Assembly (NCBI RefSeq): GCF_010015585.1
Contig: NW_022985071.1
Location: forward strand, 385,542 to 449,541
Direction of reading: 5' to 3'
From: Eremomyces bilateralis CBS 781.70
Taxonomy: Eukaryota > Ascomycota > Dothideomycetes > Eremomycetales > Eremomycetaceae
Length of the DNA stretch: 64,000 bases
This document shows, in pieces, positions 11,751-21,204 of this stretch. The notes below the pieces were generated by a model. It was not told where the DNA came from. It was given only the letters and a program-made list of their open reading frames with translations, and did no database searches. The number at the start of each line of letters is the position of its first letter. The first letter of the stretch is position 1. Made by a program: the position numbers and the translations under genes.

Positions 11751-12874
11751 TTAGGCTTCGGTGTTGGTGATTGTACCTGTGTGAGCGTTCATTTTGCTAA
11801 AAGATACGATGTCATGGAAGTGATGAATGGGATGGACGCCATTTACGCTGCGCTGGATTATCCATGCCATGGTCGTGAATAGTCCTTTGATACCTGTGTG
11901 CATATAGTCCCAACTACTTTACCTCGGGACGAGCTTGTCATCTTGCGATAGCCACAAAGAATTCAGATGTCATCCCATTCTGACTTACATATACTTCTCC
12001 AGTCTACTAATCTTTGCCTGAAAATCCCACTTAGCCTTGCGACCTATTATTTTTTAGTATCAGTACGAAACGACTTCAATTATCAAAAGAGAAGATACCA
12101 CTCCCGCCTAAGCCACCAGAAAGAGGGCTTTTACATGGTCAGCACGCCCTATTTCTGATATGTACACCATATTCTTTTTCCATTCATGCTTCCATAAGTA
12201 GCATGACTACTTAGCAGTTAGGGGTTCTGGGCCTCTAGTGCTTTAACTTTGATATGTTTGTGGTTATTGCATTAGAGCGTGGTCCTCTCCAACATACTTC
12301 ATCCCTGTTGACCGTTTGAGGTTCATCGAACGCCATTTCGTACAGATCTCTGTGTTGTTTAAGAATCAAGCCGCCTGCTTATATTAATCTTTTTCGCTAG
12401 GGCTAGACACGAAAAAGGATTAACTATGGCTAGTTATTCGTATTCAACTAAATTTTGGGATGTTTTACTGTAGTTAATGCAAATATTTATTAGTACGAAT
12501 ATTAATACGCGGAAATTCTAAATTTTTAGTCCTATTCGACTACGAATATTCGTGTTCACACCGAGTTCACTTTTCATTTCGTCTATTTAAGGTTTATTGG
12601 ACGATTTGAGATCGCCATGTCGCCAATTTGAAGATCCAAAATGAGATGAGGACGAATTCGGACCGGACACCAAACATTCGTTTCGGCCCCTCTGCATTCC
12701 ACGGACGGTCATCCCCGAACCCCTGAACGGCCCGAATCTATCTGCATCGCCATGTAAGTTTGCACATCCATAGCTCATAAGACCTCGGCCCCCGAGTGGG
12801 GAAGTCTGAAGATATGTGGGAGCCAAATCTGCCCCACCGTCGCATCTCCATCTCCACACCTGCAATCTGATGCC
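11751..12874. other. Intergenic region with an AT-rich patch
   Basis: No gene is seen. Bases about 12360-12590 are clearly more AT-rich than the surroundings and contain the perfect palindrome ACGAATATTCGT at 12542-12553 and a related TACGAATATTAATACG at about 12494. The last 300 bases are the presumed promoter and 5' leader of the C2H2 regulator. Confidence 0.45.
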
Positions 12875-15201
12875 ATGCCCGAACCATCGGATCAACCAGT
12901 TCTTACCAAGCGATCAAGGCTGCGCCTTCAATGTTCGGTATGCCATCAAGCGTATAGCAAGAGAGAACATCTACTTGTAAGTATTCGGTTCGACTCCATC
13001 TACATGACATCCAGAGCTAATACAGGTGTCAGCGTCATGAGCGAACTCGTAAGTTGTAATAACTATGAGAAGATTTTCAGCCCATTGATGGTGTGCAAGA
13101 TACGGGTTACAGGCCGTTTGCCTGTGGCGAGTGCGGTCGGAAGTTCGCCCGCCACGATGCCATGAAGCGGCACGCTAAGCTGCATATTCGTTGTGAGAAC
13201 GTCTCTGGCAACTTAACCCCCCAGGGCACGTCAGCACCTCCTCTTGACCTTAACTGTGGCTCCGTGGACGACCATTCTGCGTTGCCATCGCCAGTCGATG
13301 CGGAGGCGTATGGACTTCATCAACCAACAGAGAAAGGCGCCGTTGCACCTCAAAACTGGGAGGAGACTGTGGTGCTAGACTCAAACGCTCAATTGTTCTG
13401 GCCAGACTCAGAGGACCTGCTCCAGAGCATCATTTCATACGATCCCAGCTTCTGGGCGCAGGCATCGACGTACGCACCCTTTCTTCACGGTCCTTTGACC
13501 CCGCTCGTAGGAAACGGAGCGGCCGCAATTCCACCTCTCATACCCGATTCACGGACTGACAGCGGTCAGTCGGCGGTCCAGCAGCTCAGTGGGTTGATTG
13601 CAACCGCCTTCACAGACATCACTACCGCTGTGGATCTCTCGGATCTCACATCCAGCTTTCTTGACGGCTGCCTGCACATGTTCTTCACACAGGTCAACTG
13701 CGTCTTTCCAATCATTCATAGACCGACCTTTGTCTTCCGAGAATGCTCGGCTCCATTGTTGCTAAACGCCATAGCACTGGGCTCGCTATTCCTCGGAGGG
13801 AAGGATGCCATCCTAAAAGGAGAGGCGCTCTGGAGATTGTCTCATGCGGCGATAGCGACGTCCTGGCATACACTAATAGGGCACAAAGGCCCCTACGACA
13901 AATGTGGAGGCGTGCAGCTAGTCCTCACTGCATTGCTGTCACAGGTGTACGCAATATTTTCCCGTGACAAAACGATCAGGATGACGTCTCAGATCTTCCA
14001 CGGTCTCGGATTCTATTGGGCACGACACTGTGGGATGTTCGAACTAGCCAAGATGCCTAAATTGCCCGTCGACGGCTCCAATTCTGAGCACGAGCAGCAG
14101 ATATGGCGATTTTGGGCGGCTCGCGAAACCCAACTCCGAGCCTTGTTAGGCATGTATATCATGGATGGAATCGTCGCACAGTTCTCGGGGAACCCGACTT
14201 TTGCTTCACACATGGGAAATCCTCTCCCTCTACCTGGCAGCGAGGCCGCTTTTGAAGCCACGACGGCCTCTGAATGGGTTCAACAGACACGCGCCTCTGT
14301 ACCGCATAACCCCAAGCTTTCATATTGCAACGTGTTTCGTGGCCTATTTGGCTACGAGAATTCGGTACCTAGTGAGCTTTCGCTGCCATCATGCCTTTCT
14401 CTTCGGGCCGCCCTCGAAGGTATTGCGTCCTTAGTACTCGAATCGCGCCGTGGTTACGCTGCACCACCAGTTGGATGTCCAGGGACACGCGAGATTTATC
14501 TTGCGTTACTCCGACTTCGTGGCTGCATCATCAATAACCCGTCTTTAAACCCGGTCGACTCCCTATCCCTCCTTCTTCGGTGGCATACCAATGCCCTTTC
14601 TATCTCTGCCGATACAGCGCGGGGAACTCGGCGACTTTGTCATCTCCTCGGCATACAACAGCACATTTTTGGCGGTTCGCCTCGACATGAGGATGATCTA
14701 GACCCGGGGGGGTGGGTCGCAAGCCCCAATGCCAGGCAGGCGTTGCTCCATGCGGTCGAAATGCAGAAGATTGTCGAAGAGTTGCCGCGCGGACGATGTC
14801 ACGGGTTCGAAGTTCCGGTTGGCGTCTTCTGTATTGCATCACTGTATGCGGCACACGTTCGAGCAGGCGTTGTGACGGTGGTATTACCTTCAGTGGTTGA
14901 CTGGGAAGTTGCTGGCCTTGCGATTAGCGACCTGAGTTCAAGGGACTTGGATCACGTATTTGTCGATAGGGTATTGAGAGAGGGTGATACCGCAAAACGA
15001 GAGACAGTCGAATTTGTGGCTGGAAGGTTCCATGGCGGACTCGCGGCTGGAATCGGCACAAGCACGATGACAGTCCACACCAAGAACCTCAGTTATGAAT
15101 TGAGTGCTTTGCTGATCTTGCTGAGGGGGCTAAGCGCACAATGGGGCGTCGCTGGGGAGATGGAGCGAGTCCTGAGTATGTGGATCGCAAAATGCGGTTG
15201 A
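12875..15201 (+). CDS. C2H2 zinc-finger transcription factor with fungal-specific regulatory domain (three exons, 16-nt microexon)
   Basis: Model: exons 12875-12976, 13033-13048 and 13100-15201, 739 aa. Splicing is fixed by the two fingers. Exon 1 ends CSVCHQAYSKREHLL, the 16-nt exon 2 supplies RHERT, and exon 3 continues HTGYRPFACGECGRKFARHD and then AMKRHAKLH. This gives two canonical C-x2-C-x12-H-x3-H fingers with the TGYRPFAC linker at about residues 20-68. The rest is a middle-homology (Fungal_trans-like) domain, recognisable at FFTQVNCVFPIIHRPTFVF near residue 240 and the helical region through FWAARETQLRALLGMYIMDG. Such proteins are nuclear regulators, often of adjacent metabolic genes. 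The 3' end is only 69 bases from the convergent 3' end of the MFS transporter gene. Target genes are not shown by the sequence; local regulation of the transporter and P450 is an inference. Confidence 0.9.
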
Positions 15202-15270
15202 TTCATAATAAAATACCAGTAATCCTATCTGTGACAACGAACAGGCCAGCGTGTGTATATCTCTGGGGGG

Positions 15271-17012
15271 CTAGTACCCGTATTTGAACGTATATCGGCG
15301 ATCACCTCGCCTGACGGTGCTGTTTTCTTCGGTTTCGAAATCTGCGTCGGTCCAGGTTGCTATCTTTCTTTCTCTCGATCGATTGATATACACAAATACT
15401 GATCGAATTATCCCAAATCCGACTATTCCGGCAGACATGATACACATCGTTACTGTCAATGGAAATCGATCTAATTGCTGTTAGATTGGCGTCAATTAAA
15501 GACGCTAGTGGCTCACATCTAGGAGAATGTTTCGTCTTGAAGAGCTGCCCTGCTATCACACCGGCCAGGTTAGAGTAGCCGTTGATGCCAATTAAAATCG
15601 AGCGCACACCCTGGCCGTGAATATTAGCCTTGTTCGGTAAAAGACCATGATATACTCCACCTTTTCAGGTGTATTTCCTGCAATCCAAGCAACTATGAGC
15701 GGGCCTCCCGTAAATGCTCCGGCCAGACACACGTGGGTGAATCCATATCTAAGTTTTGAGCTGGTCGAGACGACCATGACGATCAACCCTATAATAGCCA
15801 AAAACATAGCGGACATGACGTGGAGGCTGCGCTCTTTGAAGTAATCACTGCTCGTGACGAAACAGAATAATCCAATTGCTCCGACAATGAATGGAGGCAC
15901 ACTCATCAGGGATGCCTTAACACCTGTATACCCCATTCCCTTGACGAGCAAAGGCATGAAGTAAGAAAAGGCGGACACTGGAAGAGTCGCAGTGATGTTG
16001 AACAATATAACAATGAGTTTCTTCCAATCCGTTAGAGCCTCTTTAAGATCTCGGGATGAGAACCTCCGACTCTCTTTGGTTGTTGCCACCTCTTCTATGT
16101 CTGGAACGTTTTCATCGAGGTCCATTTGCATCCTTCTGACGGCATGAGCGCGCTGCAGCGGGGTAAGAAACCAAGCCGTGTGAAGATCTGCAGGCAGCAT
16201 GACGAATGTTACAATAGCCATCAGCAGTGTGATAGCGCCTTCGAAGATGAACAAGATTTGCCAGTCGTGGAGGACGTCAGACTTGATCTTGAAGAGGCCA
16301 TAGGCTATGAGACCTGCGAAAGCGCCCGCTATAGCGAACATTCCACAAAACAGGCCCAATCGCCTCCCCAGCACGTACTTTGGGTAAAGCGTGCTGAGGT
16401 AGTAGAAAGAGGTGGGAACAAATCCTGCTTCTGCGGCTCCGAGAAGCAAGCGTAATGCAATCAAGGTGGCTCGATTTTTCACCCCGGCATGAGCCATACA
16501 GACTGCCCCCCAAAAGAGCATCATGAGGCAGATCCAGTATTTGGGACGGATATAGCGGCCTATGGCAGCTGAGAATGGTTGCAGAGTCACGAATGTCACA
16601 GATAACTGGAGGATGATTAGCCACATCTATTCTAAAAGGTTAATGATACGCACTAAGGACACAGAGTCGGGAACATCGTCAGGCCTGAGGTTAGCGTCTT
16701 TAACAAAATCTGTCAAGGTTAGATATCGTCTGTCCCGGCCTAGCGCTGTGCATACTTGTTGTTGCGACGAATCCGATATTGGTCTTGTCTATACCACACA
16801 ACTGATAGAGGTCAGTGCAACTACGCCGGAGACAATGCGATAGACAGGCTCACGATGAAGTTGATAGACAGTATCAAGACAACCACCAGGTCCAACTTCA
16901 AGTTAATGGTTCGGTCCAACTCTCGCTCTTCATTGGTGGTGGGCTCATAGTGAGAGTGCTGCTTCCATCGAATCGGGCGTTGCTCTATCGTGACCATATC
17001 GGCTTTCTCCAT
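15271..17012 (-). CDS. MFS transporter, Dal5/anion:cation symporter type (six exons)
   Basis: Model on the minus strand: exons 17012-16854, 16801-16756, 16709-16654, 16605-15661, 15610-15517 and 15470-15271, giving 499 aa with all phases consistent. The introns are 46-52 nt, GT-AG. The N-terminal cytosolic part (residues 1-40) leads into LDLVVVLILSINFI and the first-loop motif LCGIDKTNIGFVATT, the equivalent of the D-R/K-x-N-I-G motif of the family. It continues VKDANLRPDDVPDSVSL, then SVTFVTLQPFSAAIGRYIRP, LRLLLGAAEAGFVPTSFYYL, a second six-helix half, and INGYSNLAGVIAGQLFK. This is the architecture of fungal allantoate/nicotinate/pantothenate-type plasma-membrane permeases. The actual substrate is unknown, presumably a small organic anion. 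It diverges from the P450 gene at 17655 and converges on the C2H2 regulator. Confidence 0.88.
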
Positions 17013-17654
17013 CTCGATGGATGTGAAAGACCGTAGATATTGGTGTCTGCTAGTGCCTTCGCGAATTGGGAAGGGGATAACCAGTAGCTGGGTTAGGCGT
17101 GGCTTACCTTTGTTATATAGGTTTGGCTGAGCGAAACAGGCGAGATGTAGACGACCCCTCTTCGTTCCACACTAGGGATAGTCCATAATTATTGATTCTG
17201 GACACGCATATGGGAATAATTCCCGGCAAATAGATATGCAGCAGAGGGCATACATCTGCTGTCTTCCGACAGGTAATACAGACCCTGTATTAGATAACGG
17301 CAGGGGCGGAGTCGGTAGCATTTTGATACCTGCTCTGTTGATTCAGCCAATAATCCGAATTCCTTGCCCAAAGTGTCTAGAATTTAGAGGATCACTTTAT
17401 AAATTCGTTCCCGGAAGGAAACGAGGATCGAATTTCCGGCCTTGGTGTTGAACCCTAGCTCTTTTCTTCGCTCTCCACACGCCCCATTCGTTTAAGCTCG
17501 CCTATTCCACATGCATCTCCACAGCTCTCCACAGCTCTCCACAGCATCCATGACTGACAGTGACGTTGGAATCCAATGACATCCTGGAGTCGGTACAAGG
17601 AAGTACGAGGATCGGCAGAGTGATGACAAGCCACTTAAGTACCGAAGTAGTTCC
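17013..17654. promoter_or_regulatory. Divergent promoter region between MFS transporter and P450
   Basis: This 642-base interval separates the two start codons, so it should hold both promoters. It contains three near-identical 10-bp direct repeats of CTCTCCACAG at 17516-17544 and another CTCTCCACA at about 17471. Direct repeats at this position are reasonable candidates for binding by a pathway regulator, but this is inference. Confidence 0.45.
17516..17544. repeat. Three tandem copies of CTCTCCACAG
   Basis: Copies lie at 17516-17524 (first base differs or is missing), 17525-17534 and 17535-17544. They sit about 110-140 bases upstream of the P450 start codon. Confidence 0.85.
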
Positions 17655-19149
17655 ATGACGAAGTCAATGCGGAGGACTGAGAAACTTCGATTGCTCCCTT
17701 TCCTCTCATCTCGATTCCAAATAAAGAAGAAAATGGAAAAACTGGGCGTTCCTGGGTCAGTGCTAAGCGGGAATGCTCACGTCAATACCTGCCGGAGGTT
17801 GGATATAGAGCCTCAAAAGGGTTGTCCGGGCGGTGCCAAAGGAAGCTTCCCCGAAAACAGGAAATCCGATTTCCATATTGATCCATCCAACAACCCCGCA
17901 GTTCTGCACGCACAATTCGATCATTTGCGCAGCACTTGTCCTCTCGCATTCACCTTGGATAAGGGCGGTTTTTGGCTCCTAACCAGGTATGCCGACATCA
18001 AGGCATCCGCTGCAGATCATAACACATTCATATCCTCTGTCAAAGCTGTTGTCCCATCCGACCCAAGAGGAACGAGAAGGCCGCCGCTGAACTATGATCC
18101 ACCGAATCATACCCCGTACCGAACCGCATTGGACCGTACACTCCGACCACAAAGACTGGAGAGACTGCGTCCATTGCTCGAAAAGCATGCCGAAGAGGAA
18201 CTGGAAAAACTTCTTCAACGCGGCGGTGGCGACATCTGCACCGAATTTGGAGCGAATTACGCAGCATGGGTTGAAACAGAATGGTTGAACCTTGATCATG
18301 CTTCGGCACCTGTGCTAGCGGAAACAGCAGCGAGGTGGGTGAACGCATGGAGGCAGGAAGATGCTGAAAATGTTATGAAGTACTCGACGAGACTGTACGA
18401 CATTGCGAGAGCGCTGTTTGCAGACAGAAAAGACAATCCACGAGACACGGCATCAGATCCCGCCACTAGCTTACTGGCAGAACAGGACGAGAAAGGGGAG
18501 CCGTTGAAGGAAGAGCATCTAATGTAAGACTGACTATCGGGAGTTTTGAAAACAACAACAATGCTGAGGACTTGATAGCGGTGCACTAAGGCAAAGCTTG
18601 GTGGTCGGCATGGTCGCACCACCACTCATGCTAGGAGGGATATGTAACCATCTCTCGGAGGATCAAGAGCTGCAACAACGGCTGAGAGAAGAACCTGGAC
18701 TGATTGGGCCTGCTGTAGAAGAGTTCATCCGGTTATATGTTCCCTATCGAGGATTCTCGCGAACGGTTTCAAGCAAAGTGGAAATCCACGGTCGCATCAT
18801 CCGACCAGGGCAGCCGGTGACCATGACCTATGCAGCAGGCAACCGGGATCCTCAAGTATTTCCTCGCCCTCATGAGTTCGTCTTAGATCGGCCGAATATC
18901 TCATCCCATCTTGGATTTGGCCGAGGGCGGCACCGTTGTGCGGGAGCGCCTCTCGCGAGGATGTAAGTATCTACACTTCAGTTCAAGTATCTCGCGCTCA
19001 AATGTTATAGGGCCCTTCAAATCGCCGTCTCTGTCATTCTGAAAAGGACGGAGCGTTTCGAAGTGAATGGACCTCTGCAGTTCGTCAGGATGCCGGAAAT
19101 GGGCATCATGAGCTGTCCACTTCGGTTGATCCCCTCTATGGCCGTATGA
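17655..19149 (+). CDS. Cytochrome P450 of bacterial (soluble, class I-like) type (three exons)
   Basis: Model: exons 17655-18523, 18579-18962 and 19011-19149, 463 aa; a later ATG at 17733 would shorten it by 26 residues. There is no N-terminal membrane anchor, unlike most fungal P450s. Recognisable are the substrate-side motif NYDPPNHTPYRTALDRTLRP near residue 145, the ExxR pair EEFIRLY at 338-341, the PYRGFSRTV segment, and the heme loop GFGRGRHRCAGAPLAR with the proximal Cys at 410. These are signatures of bacterial soluble P450s rather than of CYP51/CYP6x-type fungal enzymes. The I-helix reads GALRQSLVVGMVAPPLMLGG and lacks the usual acid-Thr pair. The gene has ordinary fungal introns, so if it was acquired from bacteria the event is not recent. 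Predicted role: cytosolic mono-oxygenation of an unknown small molecule, with redox partners supplied elsewhere. Confidence 0.88.
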
Positions 19150-19516
19150 TCTTAGCATTTACATTTCATGGAAGAATTGAAGTCCGTTCAGATGAGCAGT
19201 GCGATAATGGCAAGTCTAGACTATGGAGGTTGAGGATTGTAGGTATTTATCATCTGGGTGCGATTCCGGAACTCGCATTGTGCACGGAACAGGTAATCGT
19301 TCATTCCACGTGATAGATTTGAAGTCACGTGCAGATTGTCGACCTATATTAATTACGATGTTTGCCTAACTTAAGTTAGTTAATGTTTACGTTAGTTCAC
19401 TTAGTCAGCAAAATGGTGTTACTGTCTACTGATATGAGACTATCCAACTGTGAACATTCAACCTTATTAAAGCTGTCTTCGTGGCGGATGGTTCCCTACC
19501 CCCCACCCGAATAACG
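19150..19516. promoter_or_regulatory. Intergenic region with two CACGTG boxes and a palindrome
   Basis: This is upstream of the G-patch gene. CACGTG occurs at 19307-19312 and 19326-19331, 19 bases apart, and the perfect palindrome CTAACTTAAGTTAG lies at about 19367-19380. CACGTG is the classic E-box/Cbf1-type core; whether it acts here is unknown. Confidence 0.4.
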
Positions 19517-20287
19517 ATGTCCGATGATGAAGAGACCTACACTATACCCCTAAAAGACCAACGCATCTTCGGCGCTGGCATCAAACGCAAACGCGTCGCC
19601 TTCGTCCCCGCCAGCGCCCCGACCTCCACCCAACCGCCCCTCCCCCGCTCCTCGGGGACCGACGTCGCCGCCAAATACCTGTCTATCGTCCTCCCAGAAA
19701 CCCCATCCCCCTCATCATCGCCCGCGCTATCGGCTGGCCGAACGACAACCGACGGTACACCACGAGATACACAGAGCGCTCCGCCCGCAGCCCCGACCGT
19801 CCCCGCCTCCAAGCCACCGCACCACGCTCCCGAGCAAATCTGCCCCGCGTGCAACCAGACCGTCTCCTCCACCGCGCCTAACCTGCACGCCGCGAGCATC
19901 ACGCACCAGATCTCCCTCCCGCACTCGCACCCGCCGTCCTCCCTCGACCGCACGCGCAAAGGCCTCCACTACCTCCAATCGTACGGCTGGGACCCCGATT
20001 CGCGCACCGGGCTGGGGTCGCGGGGAGAGGGGATCGTAGCGCCGATTCGGGCGCGGGAGAAGCGGGATACGGCGGGGTTAGGGTTGGTGGAGGCGATGCG
20101 GAAGGAGGGGGAGGGGAGGGCGAGGTTGGAGGAGCGGGTGAGGGAGCGGGTGGAGAAGGGGAGGAAGTTGGGGGCCAGGGAGGTGAGGGAGATGGAAGAG
20201 GGGAAGAAGAGGCGGGGGGAGAGGGTGATGAGGATGTTTCGGGAGGAACGAGATTTGGAACGGTATCTGGGGCCGGATGCGGATTGA
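19517..20287 (+). CDS. G-patch domain protein
   Basis: Single exon, 256 aa from the ATG at 19517 (MSDDEETYTIPL); the frame is open slightly upstream but without an ATG. The N-terminal region (residues about 20-110) is Pro/Ser/Ala-rich. A short CPACNQTV motif at about residue 118 could be half of a metal site. The G-patch core follows at about residues 155-185: RKGLHYLQSYGWDPDSRTGL and GSRGEGIVAPI, with the conserved aromatic, GW and G-L-G-x-x-G pattern. The C-terminal 70 residues are a highly charged Glu/Arg/Lys helix. G-patch proteins bind or activate DEAH-box RNA helicases in splicing and ribosome synthesis. The architecture resembles short fungal G-patch proteins related to GPANK1. Third-position GC is high, as in well-expressed fungal genes. 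Confidence 0.85.
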   Translation: MSDDEETYTIPLKDQRIFGAGIKRKRVAFVPASAPTSTQPPLPRSSGTDVAAKYLSIVLPETPSPSSSPALSAGRTTTDGTPRDTQSAPPAAPTVPASKPPHHAPEQICPACNQTVSSTAPNLHAASITHQISLPHSHPPSSLDRTRKGLHYLQSYGWDPDSRTGLGSRGEGIVAPIRAREKRDTAGLGLVEAMRKEGEGRARLEERVRERVEKGRKLGAREVREMEEGKKRRGERVMRMFREERDLERYLGPDAD

Positions 20288-21204
20288 GTGGTGCAGGCGA
20301 GCACAAGCTTGCTTTATATCAAGGTTTATTCTCCGTGGATTCGGCGGATTCGAGAGCCGGCTTCGGGCGGGCTTCGCGATGAAGAATCCTGAAGATTGCA
20401 CCCGGGTTACGAAGGGACCGAAAATTGCTAAATGCAGCATTTGGCAACCCATCCGGGATCGCCGTTGAAATGGCCGCTGGATTGTCGGTCGTGCCATTTG
20501 GATGGCCTAGGACACTAGCGCGGGCCACACTGGATGTAATTATGTGTCCAGAGAAGGCCCTTTCTAGCGGCACATATCGATGGTTATGGAGCGTAGCTCA
20601 TGCACAGGACGATCAGATGACTGAAATCGAGACACAGTGTAATATCAACAACTCAATAAATAGCCGGAATTACCGTCGCCTGATATTCTGCTGTATGCAC
20701 ATGCAGTGTATCTACACCGACATTAACCCCCTACTTCCGAACTCTGTCCTCATAATTACAGCTCTCTAACAACTGCATATGCAACCCCAATCCGCATTAT
20801 GTATCGTGGCCGCTACCACGCATCAATCCACCTTCCGTTCGTCCCCAGCCGCTCCCGGGCAAGAACTATACAGTGTCGGCCCTCTTCAGAGCGCCGTGAC
20901 TGGACAATGGTATTAAGACATGATCAACAAAAGAAATTCGTCCGAAATGAAGAAACGGCAGGGTTGCCGACGAGAAACGCGTTTGCGGCGGAAAACACCC
21001 CCGTCCGCGGGAGAGGGAGCGGGGGAAGAAGAAGAACCCCGTCAGGAAATGCCCGAGCCACATGAAATCGTGTGAACAAAAAAGGCTGGTCATAAGAACC
21101 CAAGAATGAAAGACAAGCCGAAATCATTGTAGTTGGCTACCGAGACGAGAGAGCGTCGGGATCGACACTCACCCATTGATGTGATGGGCGACAAGACAGT
21201 CAAA
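20288..21204. other. Intergenic region between convergent genes
   Basis: The region lies between the ends of the G-patch gene and the Zn2Cys6 regulator. No supported gene was found; it presumably contains both 3' untranslated regions. Confidence 0.5.

Noticed and set aside
10074-12358. Shared ACAGATCTCTGTGTTG at about 10074 and 12343 as a possible repeat family
   Set aside because: Only 16 bases, partly palindromic, with no extension on either side; likely coincidence.
13049-13080. Shorter 32-nt intron ending at the CAG at 13080 in the C2H2 regulator
   Set aside because: Too short for a spliceosomal intron, and it leads straight into a stop codon; the acceptor at 13099 restores the finger motif.
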